Both the position numbers and the translations under genes were made by a program. Below the pieces are notes generated by a model. It saw only the letters and a program-made list of their open reading frames with translations, did no database searches and was not told the DNA's origin. A stretch of 64,000 nt of DNA from Azoamicus sp964355565 (GTDB lineage Bacteria > Pseudomonadota > Gammaproteobacteria > UBA6186 > Azoamicaceae): assembly GCA_964355565.1 (NCBI GenBank), contig CAYHDJ010000002.1, forward strand, positions 15,516 through 79,515. The letters run 5' to 3'. Every line of letters starts with the position of its first letter. Position 1 is the stretch's first letter. Below, in pieces: positions 34,824 through 43,321 of the stretch.

Positions 34824-35897
34824 ATGCAATACAAAATACTAGCAAACAAATGGCGTCCAAAAAGTCTAAATGAAATTATTGGACAAGATCATATAATCTT
34901 TATAATAAAAAATATAATTAAAGACAAAAACATCCACCACTCATATATAATTAGCGGACCACAAGGTTCAGGAAAAACTACACTAGCACGAATAATAACA
35001 AAATGTTTAAACTGTGAAACACAAACAACAATAACGCCATGTAATATATGTTACTGTTGCCAAACTATAGACAAAAATCAAAATTACGATTCCATTGAAA
35101 TAGATGCAGCATCAAAAACAAAAATAGAAGACATAAAAGATATAATAGATTTATCAAAGTATAAAAACTCAAACAACAGATACAAAACATACATCATAGA
35201 CGAATGCCACATGCTTTCTCAAAGCAGTTTTAACTACCTATTGAAAGTACTAGAGGAACCACTAGAAAACACAATATACATATTAGTAACTACACAAATA
35301 GAAAAAATACCTCAAACTATAATATCACGATGTATAGATCTTCAACTTAAAAAAATATCAAACAGAAATATAAAAACCAGATTAAAAAACATACTAGACA
35401 AAGAAAAAATAACATATGATAATAATTCACTAGAATATATATCACTGTTTTCCAATGGAAGTTTAAGACAAGCTATAAACACATTAGAAAAAATAATAAA
35501 TCTAAAAGAAAAAATCATAACACTTCAAAACACAAAAAATGCACTAGGAATCTTATCAGAATTAAATGTACTTTTTATAATAAAAAGCATACATGACCAC
35601 GATACAAAAAATCTAATAAAAAATATAAAACAATTAATTAAAAAATACATAGATTACAAAAACTTATTAACGCAAATACAACTAATCCTATATAAAATAC
35701 TCTTACACAAAATAAGAATAAACTATGACAAAATGTTATCCAAATATAACATATTTATATATTTATCACAAAAACTAACAAAAGATGATATAATTAGCAT
35801 GTACATTACACTAATAAAAATACAAACAGAGTATATAATTATAAATGATTTAGATTTTGAAATAATACTAATTAATTTATCACTAATAATTAAATGA
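34824..35897 (+). CDS. dnaX: DNA polymerase III clamp-loader ATPase DnaX (short, gamma-like)
   Basis: Loads the beta sliding clamp during replication. The 357-residue protein starts KWRPKSLNEIIGQDHI and has the P loop SGPQGSGKTTLARI, the four-cysteine zinc module (CLNCETQTTITPCNICYCC), Walker B YIIDECHMLS, and sensor motif with the SRC (TIISRCIDLQLKK). Domain III is only partly recognisable, and the tau-specific domains IV-V that bind helicase and polymerase are missing. So only a gamma-type product can be made. It is followed by a two-way terminator. Confidence 0.95.
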   Translation: MQYKILANKWRPKSLNEIIGQDHIIFIIKNIIKDKNIHHSYIISGPQGSGKTTLARIITKCLNCETQTTITPCNICYCCQTIDKNQNYDSIEIDAASKTKIEDIKDIIDLSKYKNSNNRYKTYIIDECHMLSQSSFNYLLKVLEEPLENTIYILVTTQIEKIPQTIISRCIDLQLKKISNRNIKTRLKNILDKEKITYDNNSLEYISLFSNGSLRQAINTLEKIINLKEKIITLQNTKNALGILSELNVLFIIKSIHDHDTKNLIKNIKQLIKKYIDYKNLLTQIQLILYKILLHKIRINYDKMLSKYNIFIYLSQKLTKDDIISMYITLIKIQTEYIIINDLDFEIILINLSLIIK

Positions 35898-35921
35898 AGC
35901 TGGCATTATAAATGCCAGCTT
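35897..35921. terminator. Bidirectional rho-independent terminator
   Basis: A perfect 11-bp inverted repeat (AAGCTGGCATT, loop ATA, AATGCCAGCTT) fills the gap between the convergent dnaX and groL genes. With A- or T-rich flanks on both sides (TTTAATAAA to the right) it can end transcription from either direction. It begins within the last base of the dnaX stop codon. It is one of very few GC-rich hairpins in the window. Confidence 0.8.
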
Positions 35922-35928
35922 TAATAAA

Positions 35929-37566
35929 TCACATCATATTCATAGAATTCATATTATCATTATGAGATCCAGCACCATTTTTATCAGACTTTGGAGCTTC
36001 AGCTATCGCACATTCAGTCGTAATCATCAAACCAGCTATAGAACCTGCATGCTCTAATGCACATTTTGATACCTTGGTAGGATCCAATATACCAAACTCT
36101 ACCATATCTCCATATTTCTCTAGAGCAGCATTAAACCCATAATTACCACTTCCATTTTTAACATTTTCTAAAACAACTGCTGGTTCAAATCCAGCATTTG
36201 ATGCTATTTGTCGTAATGGAGATTCTAATGCTCTCAAAACTATTTTAACACCATGCACTTGATCTTCGTTATCACATTTTATATCACTTAACTTATCCAT
36301 AACCCTTATATATGCCACACCTCCACCAGGTAACATACCTTCTTCTACAGCCGCCCTAGTTGCATGTAAAGCGTCCTCCACCCTAGCTTTCTTTTCTTTC
36401 ATTTCAACTTCAGTATAAGCCCCAACCTTTATTACAGCCACTCCGCCAGATAATTTTGCTGCTCTTTCTTGTAACTTCTCTTTATCATAATCACTAGTAG
36501 CTTCATCACGTTGTTTCTCTATTTGTTTTATTCTATCCCTTATAGCACTAACTTTGCCAGCACCATCTATTATGGTAGTATTATCCTTAGTAATAACAAC
36601 TCTCTTTGCCAAACCTAAATCTTCTAATTTAACTGAGTCTAAAGATATGCCAAGTTCATCAGATACAACTACTGTATTAGTAAGAATAGCAATATCCTCT
36701 AGAATAGCCTTTCTTCTATCACCAAAACCAGGCGCTTTAACAGCACAAGACTTTACAATACCTCTTATATTATTAACAACTAAGGTAGCCAAAGCCTCTC
36801 CCTCTACATCTTCCATTATAATAAACAAAGACTTACCAGTCTTAGCAATACCTTCTAACACAGGCACCATATCTCTTATACTTGCTATTTTTTTATCAAC
36901 TATTAATATATAAGGATTATCTAACTCACAACTCATATTACGTTGATTATTAACAAAATGTGGAGACACATAACCTTTATCAAACTGCATTCCATCAACT
37001 ACCTGTAATTCATTCTCTAAACTATTACCTTCTTCAACAGTTATAACACCCTCTTTACCAACTTTGGACATAGCTTTAGATATAATTTCTCCAATTTCAA
37101 AATCAGAATTAGCAGAAATAGCCCCAATTTGCATAATATCTTTATCTGTTAAACAAGGAATGGACATTTTTTTCAACTCTTTTACACAAACTGCTATAGC
37201 CTTATCTATCCCGCGTTTTAAATCCATTGGATTCATTCCAGCCGCCACACACTTATTGCCCTCAATAGCTATACTTTTAGCTAAAACTGTAGCTGTAGTA
37301 GTTCCATCTCCAGCAATGTCAGAAGTCTGAGATGCTACTTCCTTAACCATTTGAGCTCCCATATTAACAAATCTATCTTCTAACTCTATTTCTTTAGCTA
37401 CAGTAACACCATCTTTAGTCACAGTTGGAGACCCAAAAGGTTTCTCTATTATAACATTTCTTCCACAAGGGCCTAAAGTTTTTTGCACAACATTAGCCAA
37501 AATAATAACCCCTTCTAGCAATTTTTGACGCGCGCTTTCGCCATATTTAATATCTTTAACACCCAT
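35929..37566 (-). CDS. groL: Chaperonin GroEL
   Basis: 60-kDa chaperonin that folds proteins in its cavity with GroES. 545 residues, beginning MGVKDIKYGESARQKLLEGV, with GPCGRNVIIEKPFGSPTVTKDGVTVA, DGTTTATVLA, and the signature AAVEEGMLPGGG. The C-terminal tail keeps only a short methionine-rich end (SMNMM) rather than repeated GGM. It follows groS with a good AAGGAG ribosome-binding site. Very conserved codons make it the least degenerate protein here. Confidence 0.98.
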   Translation of the reverse strand: MGVKDIKYGESARQKLLEGVIILANVVQKTLGPCGRNVIIEKPFGSPTVTKDGVTVAKEIELEDRFVNMGAQMVKEVASQTSDIAGDGTTTATVLAKSIAIEGNKCVAAGMNPMDLKRGIDKAIAVCVKELKKMSIPCLTDKDIMQIGAISANSDFEIGEIISKAMSKVGKEGVITVEEGNSLENELQVVDGMQFDKGYVSPHFVNNQRNMSCELDNPYILIVDKKIASIRDMVPVLEGIAKTGKSLFIIMEDVEGEALATLVVNNIRGIVKSCAVKAPGFGDRRKAILEDIAILTNTVVVSDELGISLDSVKLEDLGLAKRVVITKDNTTIIDGAGKVSAIRDRIKQIEKQRDEATSDYDKEKLQERAAKLSGGVAVIKVGAYTEVEMKEKKARVEDALHATRAAVEEGMLPGGGVAYIRVMDKLSDIKCDNEDQVHGVKIVLRALESPLRQIASNAGFEPAVVLENVKNGSGNYGFNAALEKYGDMVEFGILDPTKVSKCALEHAGSIAGLMITTECAIAEAPKSDKNGAGSHNDNMNSMNMM

Positions 37567-37579
37567 TTTTTTTTACTCC

Positions 37580-37873
37580 TTAATCCACAACTGCAATAAT
37601 ATCATCTTCTTTTATAATTAAATAATCTCTACCCTTAATAGTAATATCTGTTCCAACATATTTACCAAAAATAACATGATCATTGCACTTCAAAGTAAGC
37701 TTTTGAACTTTACCATCCACAACTTTGCCAGGACCAATAGCAACAACAACGCCTTTTTGAGATTTATCAACAACAGTTTCAGGTATAATTATTCCACCTT
37801 CTGTAGTACGTTCATCTATTCGTTTTATAACAACCCTATCAGCTAAAGGACGAATACCTATGTCATTGTCCAT
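37580..37873 (-). CDS. groS: Co-chaperonin GroES
   Basis: Lid of the GroEL chamber, 97 residues as in E. coli when started at the ATG 37873 (MDNDIGIRPLADRVVIKRID), which has GGAG just upstream; a TTG 12 bp earlier is unlikely. The mobile loop region TEGGIIIPETVVDKSQKG and the DHVIFGKYVGTDI segment are typical. First gene of the groSL operon. Confidence 0.97.
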   Translation of the reverse strand: MDNDIGIRPLADRVVIKRIDERTTEGGIIIPETVVDKSQKGVVVAIGPGKVVDGKVQKLTLKCNDHVIFGKYVGTDITIKGRDYLIIKEDDIIAVVD

Positions 37874-37909
37874 ATAAAACTCCAAAAATAAAAATTACTA
37901 TTGATTATA

Positions 37910-37938
37910 TATATGTAGTCACTTTATTATTAATCAAG
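37910..37938 (-). promoter_or_regulatory. Candidate heat-shock (sigma-32-like) promoter of groSL
   Basis: On the minus strand CTTGATT (37932-37938) is followed by 13 bp and CTACATATA (37910-37918), close to the sigma-32 pattern CTTGAAA-N13-CCCCATNTA (six of eight informative bases in the downstream box). It would start transcription about 30 bp before groS. A sigma-70 reading (TTGATT with an AT-rich -10) is also possible. Confidence 0.5.
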
Positions 37939-38186
37939 TGCCATCAACAAAAAAAAACATAATGTTAATAACATACATTAAATCAAAAGATATAATAGAA
38001 AAAATATCACTACATACATTAAAAATATATAACAAAAAAATAATTATACAAAAAAACATATCCACGCTGTTCATAAATAAAAAACACATATGTAAAGAAA
38101 AAACAAACAAACTAATATTACATACAAATAAAAAATTAATTTCTGAATTTAAAACAAACTATTTTTTAATAAAATCAAAAAAATAA
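37938..38186 (+). CDS. Hypothetical protein, possible CutA remnant
   Basis: Frame of 82 codons from a GTG, or 74 from ATG 37962. Part of it (IMLITYIKSKDIIEKI, then NISTLFINKKHICKEKTNKLILHTNKK) follows the pattern of CutA, in which a beta strand reading V-L-x-T-x-P is followed by a helix and then S-x-Y-x-W-x-G-K...E...L-I-x-K-T. The C-terminal third of CutA is missing. In E. coli cutA lies near groSL, which fits. It overlaps the rsmI 3' end by 28 bp. Either a decayed gene or a chance frame in A-rich DNA; the C-terminal truncation argues for decay. Confidence 0.35.
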   Translation: MPSTKKNIMLITYIKSKDIIEKISLHTLKIYNKKIIIQKNISTLFINKKHICKEKTNKLILHTNKKLISEFKTNYFLIKSKK

Positions 38187-38992
38187 AAAGCAAAAACGCT
38201 TTTATCCAGACTAGATGAAAAAAAAATAAAGTTATAAAAACCATCTTTATTAATTAAATCTTCCAATAAACAATTATTCATATTAAAATTATTTAATAAT
38301 TGATCTTTAAACCCACTTAACAATACAACAAACTCACCTTTAAAATACTGTTTATAAAAATCAATAAATTCAAAATTAAAATCACCCAATTTAAAAGATA
38401 TAACAAACTCAAATTTTTTAGTTAAGTCCTTAGCTATAAAGATTAATCTATCTAAACTAAATATCTCTTTCATTAAAAATATAGTTGCTATTAATCTATC
38501 AGCAGATTCAAAAAATATACATACACGCTCTTCATACAAATTTTTTTTAAAATAAATTTTTTTATACAACTCTTTTTTTGGCAAAAATCCATCAAATGTA
38601 AACTTGTTAACAGCAAAACTAGAAACAGAAACAACAGTAGCAACAATTGATGCACCTGGAATAGGTACAACTTTAAATCCATTAACATATGCGCTATTAA
38701 CAAAAAAATAACCAGGATCACTAATACCAGGTGTTCCAGCATCAGAAACAATAGCGCAAGAAAAACCATTAGTTAACTGATTAATTAAAAAATCAGCAAT
38801 ATATTGTTCATTATTATGACTAATAGATATAATTTTATTTCTAAAATTTAAAAAAGATAAAATAAAGCAGATTTTTCTAGAATCTTCTGCTATAATGAAA
38901 TCAACGTTCTTAAGGACAAAAATAGCTCTACTTGAAAAATCAAAAATATTACCTATAGGAACACCAACAACATACAAAACACCAGTTAACAT
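38159..38992 (-). CDS. rsmI: 16S rRNA 2'-O-ribose C1402 methyltransferase RsmI
   Basis: SAM-dependent enzyme methylating the ribosomal P-site nucleotide C1402. From the ATG at 38992 (MLTGVLYVVGVPIGN) it has 277 residues (E. coli 286). It shows the SAM-MT fold signatures: VGVPIGNIFDFSSRAI, DFIIAEDSRK, SHNNEQ, VSDAGTPGISDPGYF and VPIPGASIVATVVSVS, followed by FDGFLPKK. The frame upstream of 38992 overlaps rbfA and is not coding. C-terminal part is diverged. Confidence 0.94.
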   Translation of the reverse strand: MLTGVLYVVGVPIGNIFDFSSRAIFVLKNVDFIIAEDSRKICFILSFLNFRNKIISISHNNEQYIADFLINQLTNGFSCAIVSDAGTPGISDPGYFFVNSAYVNGFKVVPIPGASIVATVVSVSSFAVNKFTFDGFLPKKELYKKIYFKKNLYEERVCIFFESADRLIATIFLMKEIFSLDRLIFIAKDLTKKFEFVISFKLGDFNFEFIDFYKQYFKGEFVVLLSGFKDQLLNNFNMNNCLLEDLINKDGFYNFIFFSSSLDKSVFAFYFFDFIKK

Positions 38993-39035
38993 ACAAAATA
39001 ACCTTAAAATAATATTAAATTCTACAAAAAATAAT

Positions 39036-39359
39036 ATGAATAAAAATATAAACAAAAAATTAATACATAAACACATCACCACTATATTAACAGACCTAAC
39101 TCATAATATAAAGAATAATCTGATAACAGTCACAAATATAAAAATATCAAAAAATTTTGATAACTTAATAATATATTTATCTATACTTAAAAATAAAAGC
39201 GAAATATTAAAACAACTAAATAGATCTTCAAATTATATAAAATATAATTTAGCAACAAAACTGAACAAATACAAAATACCAAAAATAATATTGACATTAG
39301 ATGAATCAATAGAATACGAAAATGAAATAGACGCATTAATTAAAAAAATTCAAAAATGA
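39036..39359 (+). CDS. rbfA: Ribosome-binding factor A
   Basis: 30S maturation factor. From the ATG at 39036 it has 107 residues with ITTILTDLTHNIKNNLITVTNIKISKNFDNLIIYLSIL, the RbfA KH-type core; the longer frame from 38895 overlaps rsmI and has no counterpart. It is followed by truB with a 4-bp overlap, the conserved rbfA-truB pair that in most gammaproteobacteria continues directly from infB. Here the pair has been separated from nusA-infB by about 16 kb. Confidence 0.85.
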   Translation: MNKNINKKLIHKHITTILTDLTHNIKNNLITVTNIKISKNFDNLIIYLSILKNKSEILKQLNRSSNYIKYNLATKLNKYKIPKIILTLDESIEYENEIDALIKKIQK

Positions 39360-40030
39360 ATATACACGGTATTTTATTGATCAACAAACCAATCAATATA
39401 ACATCCAACAAAACAATACAAATAATAAAAAATAAATTTAAAATCAAAAAACTTGGTCATTGCGGTACATTAGACCCATCAGCATCCGGATTACTTATTG
39501 TTTGTATAGGAAATAAAACAAAAAAAATAAATAATATTATTTTATATAAAAAAACATACATAATAACAGCATTAATAGGTATAAAATCTAAATCAAACGA
39601 TTTAGAAGACAAGATAACATTTTTTCAAAACAAAACAAAAAAAATAACATCACGCAAAATAAAAACACAATTGAACAATATAAAAAACCAACAAACCCAA
39701 ATACCATCAATATTTTCATCAATAAAACACAATGGAATGAAACTATACCAATTTGCTAGACTAGAAATAAACATAAAAACAAAAAAAAGACCTACAAAAA
39801 TATACAATATAATTCTAATTAAAAATACACACAACTTAATAACATTAAAAATAAAATGTAGCCATGGAGTATACATGAGAACAATAATAGACACATTAAG
39901 TGCATACATAAAACAACCAATATGCACATTAAAAATAGAAAGACTGATAATTCAAAAATATAACATCCTAAAATCGTATAACATATCAAAAAAAACTAAT
40001 ATACATATACAACACCTTTTACTAAAATAA
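39356..40030 (+). CDS. truB: tRNA pseudouridine-55 synthase TruB (short)
   Basis: Makes pseudouridine 55 in the T arm of tRNAs. The 224-residue protein has GILLINKPINITSNKTI, the catalytic-aspartate motif GHCGTLDPSASGLL, IPSIFSSIKHNGMKLYQFAR and the HGVYMRTIIDTL segment. It lacks the C-terminal PUA domain of the E. coli enzyme (314 residues). Overlaps rbfA by 4 bp; convergent with mrp one base away. Confidence 0.94.
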   Translation: MNIHGILLINKPINITSNKTIQIIKNKFKIKKLGHCGTLDPSASGLLIVCIGNKTKKINNIILYKKTYIITALIGIKSKSNDLEDKITFFQNKTKKITSRKIKTQLNNIKNQQTQIPSIFSSIKHNGMKLYQFARLEINIKTKKRPTKIYNIILIKNTHNLITLKIKCSHGVYMRTIIDTLSAYIKQPICTLKIERLIIQKYNILKSYNISKKTNIHIQHLLLK

Positions 40031-40031
40031 C

Positions 40032-40787
40032 TCACAATAGTAATTCAGATATATTTTTAAACAAATCTACTAAATAAATATCACAATTATTTAATACAAA
40101 TGGAATTCCATTATTAGCAGAATTACTAATATACTCAATTAATGGAATTTCATAAAAATTATCTATAGAAAACTCATTAGCCAGCTTTTCTGTAAAACCA
40201 TGATTTCCATAAATATAATTCAAATGATTGCAATTAACACACTTTAAAAATGTCATATTTTCTACTAAACAACAAATATTTATATTAAATTTCTTCAACA
40301 TTACTATAGATCGTCTAAGATCATCAACTGATAATATTTGAGGAGTAGTAACCAAAATTACACCAGTAAAAATAATATCTCTTAATAGACTTAAATAAAT
40401 ATCTCCAGTGCCTGGTGGAAAATCTACTATCAATACATCTAAATCACCCCACACTGTATTATTAAACAAGTGCCTAATTGCATTACTAATCATTGGACCA
40501 CGCCATAAAACTGGAGAATTAATATTTAAAAAATATCCCATGGACATAGAATATACACCATGCTTGAAAATTGGCACAAAAGAATTATCAGTGAAATTCA
40601 AATTTAAATAATCTTCACTAGATATTCCTAATAATCTTAAATGATTTGGTCCATATGCATCAGCGTCAAGTAAACCCACTTTTTTTTTAAAAAAATTTGA
40701 CAAAGAGCATGCTAAATTAACAGCTAAAGTACTCTTTCCAACCCCGCCTTTACACGACATAATCCCAAATATATTTTTTATAGACAT
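40032..40787 (-). CDS. mrp: Iron-sulfur carrier ATPase Mrp (ApbC)
   Basis: P-loop ATPase of the Mrp/NBP35 family that carries iron-sulfur clusters to target enzymes. The 251-residue protein has the deviant Walker A motif SCKGGVGKSTLAVNLA, LLDADAYGPNHLRLLG, PVLWRGPMISNAI and DFPPGTGDIYLSL. The C-terminal CVNCNHLNYIYG has the CxxC that binds the bridging cluster. It lacks the N-terminal DUF59 domain of the E. coli protein. Several clients (NarG, NarH, MoaA, RlmN) are encoded nearby. Confidence 0.93.
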   Translation of the reverse strand: MSIKNIFGIMSCKGGVGKSTLAVNLACSLSNFFKKKVGLLDADAYGPNHLRLLGISSEDYLNLNFTDNSFVPIFKHGVYSMSMGYFLNINSPVLWRGPMISNAIRHLFNNTVWGDLDVLIVDFPPGTGDIYLSLLRDIIFTGVILVTTPQILSVDDLRRSIVMLKKFNINICCLVENMTFLKCVNCNHLNYIYGNHGFTEKLANEFSIDNFYEIPLIEYISNSANNGIPFVLNNCDIYLVDLFKNISELLL

Positions 40788-40876
40788 AAATTACAAAAAA
40801 ACTTAACTAAAAAAATTCAAAAAAAATTTACACTATAGAAATTACTACTAACACTAATTTAGCCAATACTTATAAA

Positions 40877-41443
40877 TTAAATAATTCTTGACACATATTC
40901 ATGATTTTCTGTATCTATTTTAATGAGATCATTTGCCTTAACAAATAATGGAACTTTTACACTTATACCAGTTTCTAAAACTGCATTCTTAAAAGTTTTT
41001 GAAATTACAGACATGCTGTTTACATCTTCTGCTGAAATAACTATTAACTCAACAAATTTAGGCAACTTAAAAGCAATAATTGTGTTATTCCAAAAAACAA
41101 GATAACACAAACACCCTTCTTTTAAAAAATTTTTATCAGCGCCTATAATATTACTAAACACCTCATGATACTCAGACGATTGCTCATCAATAAAATAAAA
41201 AATATCATTTGACAAATATAAATATTTAGCCTTTAACTCAAATAAATCAGCTGCCTTTAACTTCTCGCTAAGTTTAATAGTTTTTCGTATTATAAGTCCG
41301 GATACAATATGTTTCATTTTTAATCTATTAAATGCTTGACCCTTACCAGGATTAACAAATTCCTGTTCAATTATAACATAAGGTTCATTATTAACTTCAA
41401 CTTTTAATCCAGGTTTAAAATCTTTGCTTTTATAAAATATCAT
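40877..41443 (-). CDS. efp: Elongation factor P
   Basis: Prevents ribosome stalling at polyproline. 188 residues, with domain I containing the modified lysine Lys34 in NPGKGQAFNR, and the three beta-barrel domains (KIDTENHEYVSRI at the end). The Lys34 position suggests EpmA-type lysylation; epmA/epmB are not in the window. The start overlaps the hflC stop by 4 bp. A 89-bp gap separates it from mrp. Confidence 0.97.
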   Translation of the reverse strand: MIFYKSKDFKPGLKVEVNNEPYVIIEQEFVNPGKGQAFNRLKMKHIVSGLIIRKTIKLSEKLKAADLFELKAKYLYLSNDIFYFIDEQSSEYHEVFSNIIGADKNFLKEGCLCYLVFWNNTIIAFKLPKFVELIVISAEDVNSMSVISKTFKNAVLETGISVKVPLFVKANDLIKIDTENHEYVSRII

Positions 41444-42321
41444 AAATTAAAATTCTTAAAATATTTGAAAAATTCATTACTACTTGATAAAACAATAATA
41501 TCAGACTTACTACAAAAAGAATTTTTATAAGCATCTAAGCTTCTATAAAAAAAATAGAACTCAGGATCTAATTTATACGCATCAGCATAAATTTTAGTAA
41601 CAATAGCATCGCCTTCACCTTTTATTTTTTTAGCATCTTTCAATGCATGAGCAACAATAATGCGCTTTTCTTTTTCAGCTAAAGCATGAATTCTTACAGC
41701 CTCAGCTCTACCATTTGCTCTTATCTCACTAGCTACTCGTTCTCTTTCAGCTCTCATTCTATTATAAACAGAATCTCTAACTTCGTCAGGCAAATCTATA
41801 CGTTTTATTCTAACATCAATAACAGAAATACCTATATTCTTAGTAGTACTCTCCATATCTTCACGAAGTCTGAACATCAATTCCAACCTTTCACCATATA
41901 CAACTTCTTGAATAGTATGTCTGCCAAACTCAGCTTTTAAATCGGCTACTATTTTCTGCCTCAATAACTGTTCAGCCTTATTTCTATGTCCACCGGTTCT
42001 AGTGTAATATAAGGACAAATCATCAATTTGCCATAAAACATAAAAATCCACTAAGACATCTTTTTTTTCTTTAGTTGTAATCCTAGAAGACTGAGAATCT
42101 AAAACTTTTAAACGCATATCAAAAACTCTAACTTCTTGCAATAATGGTATTTTAAAATGCAATCCTGGATAATAAATTCTAGCAACTTTTGTCTTATCAT
42201 CTACTTTTAATTTACCTAAATATTCAATCAAAGCTTTATCTGTTTCATAAACAGTAAATAAAGAAAAAGGCATTATACACACTAAAACAACAAATAAAAA
42301 AACAAAGTAAAAAACCCTCAT
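41440..42321 (-). CDS. hflC: FtsH-modulating membrane protein HflC
   Basis: Band-7/SPFH protein that assembles with HflK around FtsH. 293 residues: one N-terminal membrane helix (FYFVFLFVVLVCIMPFSLFTV), then YETDKALIEYLGKL, an SPFH domain with DVRIKRIDLPDEVRDSVYNRMRAERERVASEIRANG and a coiled-coil tail. The miaA-hflK-hflC order is conserved, but hfq and hflX, which lie between miaA and hflK in E. coli, are absent. Confidence 0.96.
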   Translation of the reverse strand: MRVFYFVFLFVVLVCIMPFSLFTVYETDKALIEYLGKLKVDDKTKVARIYYPGLHFKIPLLQEVRVFDMRLKVLDSQSSRITTKEKKDVLVDFYVLWQIDDLSLYYTRTGGHRNKAEQLLRQKIVADLKAEFGRHTIQEVVYGERLELMFRLREDMESTTKNIGISVIDVRIKRIDLPDEVRDSVYNRMRAERERVASEIRANGRAEAVRIHALAEKEKRIIVAHALKDAKKIKGEGDAIVTKIYADAYKLDPEFYFFYRSLDAYKNSFCSKSDIIVLSSSNEFFKYFKNFNL

Positions 42322-42334
42322 ATATAAACCTCAA

Positions 42335-43297
42335 TTATCTAGTTTTATTAGTTAATAACGTATTTTCACTACCATTTGACAAAAATTTATCAATAGGCAA
42401 ATAAATTATACTATTATTAGCTAAATCGATTAAAACTTTTGTGGTTTTTGAAAAAACACTTTCCAACGCATCCAAATAAAGCCGCATTCTAGTTACCTCT
42501 GGTGCATTCTTATATTCACCTAACATCAATTTAAATTTAATAACATCACCGTCAGCTATAAAAATAACTTCTTGCTTATAAGCGTTGGCCGTTTCTAAAA
42601 TTCTAAAAGCCTCGCCTTTAGCTTCAGGTATGACCTTATTTGCAAATGATTCAGCTTGATGCTTCAATTGCTCCTTTTCTTCTTGAGCTTTTATAACATC
42701 ATCAAAAGAGCTTTTTATATCATTTGGTATTCTAACATCTTTCAAAGCAACAACAGAAACATATATACCAGAATTATAAGAATCTAATATATGCTGTAAT
42801 TGTTCATGAATTTCAGAAGCAATTTGTTCTTTACCTAATGTCATTAAAAAATCTAAATCAGAGTACCCCACAACCTGCCTTAATGCGCTATCAGCAGCTT
42901 CCTTTAAACTTTTATCAGGTTCAGCTAAATTAAACAAATATTTTTCAACATCACTAATTCTATATTGCACTTCTATCTCTACAGTTATTATATTTTCATC
43001 TCTAGTTAACATATAAGAACCATAATGACCACTTCGTTCTAACTTTTCTGTATTAACAATTTGTTTTTTTTCAAAAAAAATAGGTATCCAATTAGGCCCT
43101 TGGCCAGTAATTCTGTTATATTTACCTAGCCGTGTTATTACAGCTTGCTCTGCAGGCTTAACAATATACACGCCTAAAGCCAAATATACAAAAAAAATTA
43201 AAAAAATAACTCCAACAAAAACCTTTTTAAAAAAAGTACCATCAAATTTATACTCATTACCACCTAAAAACCTAAAAACAAAATTCTTAAAAAACAT
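42335..43297 (-). CDS. hflK: FtsH-modulating membrane protein HflK
   Basis: Partner of HflC. 320 residues with one membrane helix (VFVGVIFLIFFVYLALGVYIV) after a short cytoplasmic part, then VKPAEQAVITRLGKYNRITGQGPNWIPIFFEK, the SPFH domain and ALKDVRIPNDIKSSFDDVIKAQEEKEQLKHQAESFANKVIP. The glycine-rich N-terminus of the E. coli protein (419 residues) is missing. It lies 13 bp upstream of hflC. Confidence 0.96.
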   Translation of the reverse strand: MFFKNFVFRFLGGNEYKFDGTFFKKVFVGVIFLIFFVYLALGVYIVKPAEQAVITRLGKYNRITGQGPNWIPIFFEKKQIVNTEKLERSGHYGSYMLTRDENIITVEIEVQYRISDVEKYLFNLAEPDKSLKEAADSALRQVVGYSDLDFLMTLGKEQIASEIHEQLQHILDSYNSGIYVSVVALKDVRIPNDIKSSFDDVIKAQEEKEQLKHQAESFANKVIPEAKGEAFRILETANAYKQEVIFIADGDVIKFKLMLGEYKNAPEVTRMRLYLDALESVFSKTTKVLIDLANNSIIYLPIDKFLSNGSENTLLTNKTR

Positions 43298-43321
43298 ACA
43301 ACACCCTTGCTTTTAAAAAAA

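Noticed and set aside
38895..39035. N-terminal extension of rbfA and, opposite it, of rsmI
   Set aside because: The two frames overlap each other and neither extension resembles its family; internal ATGs at 39036 and 38992 fit.
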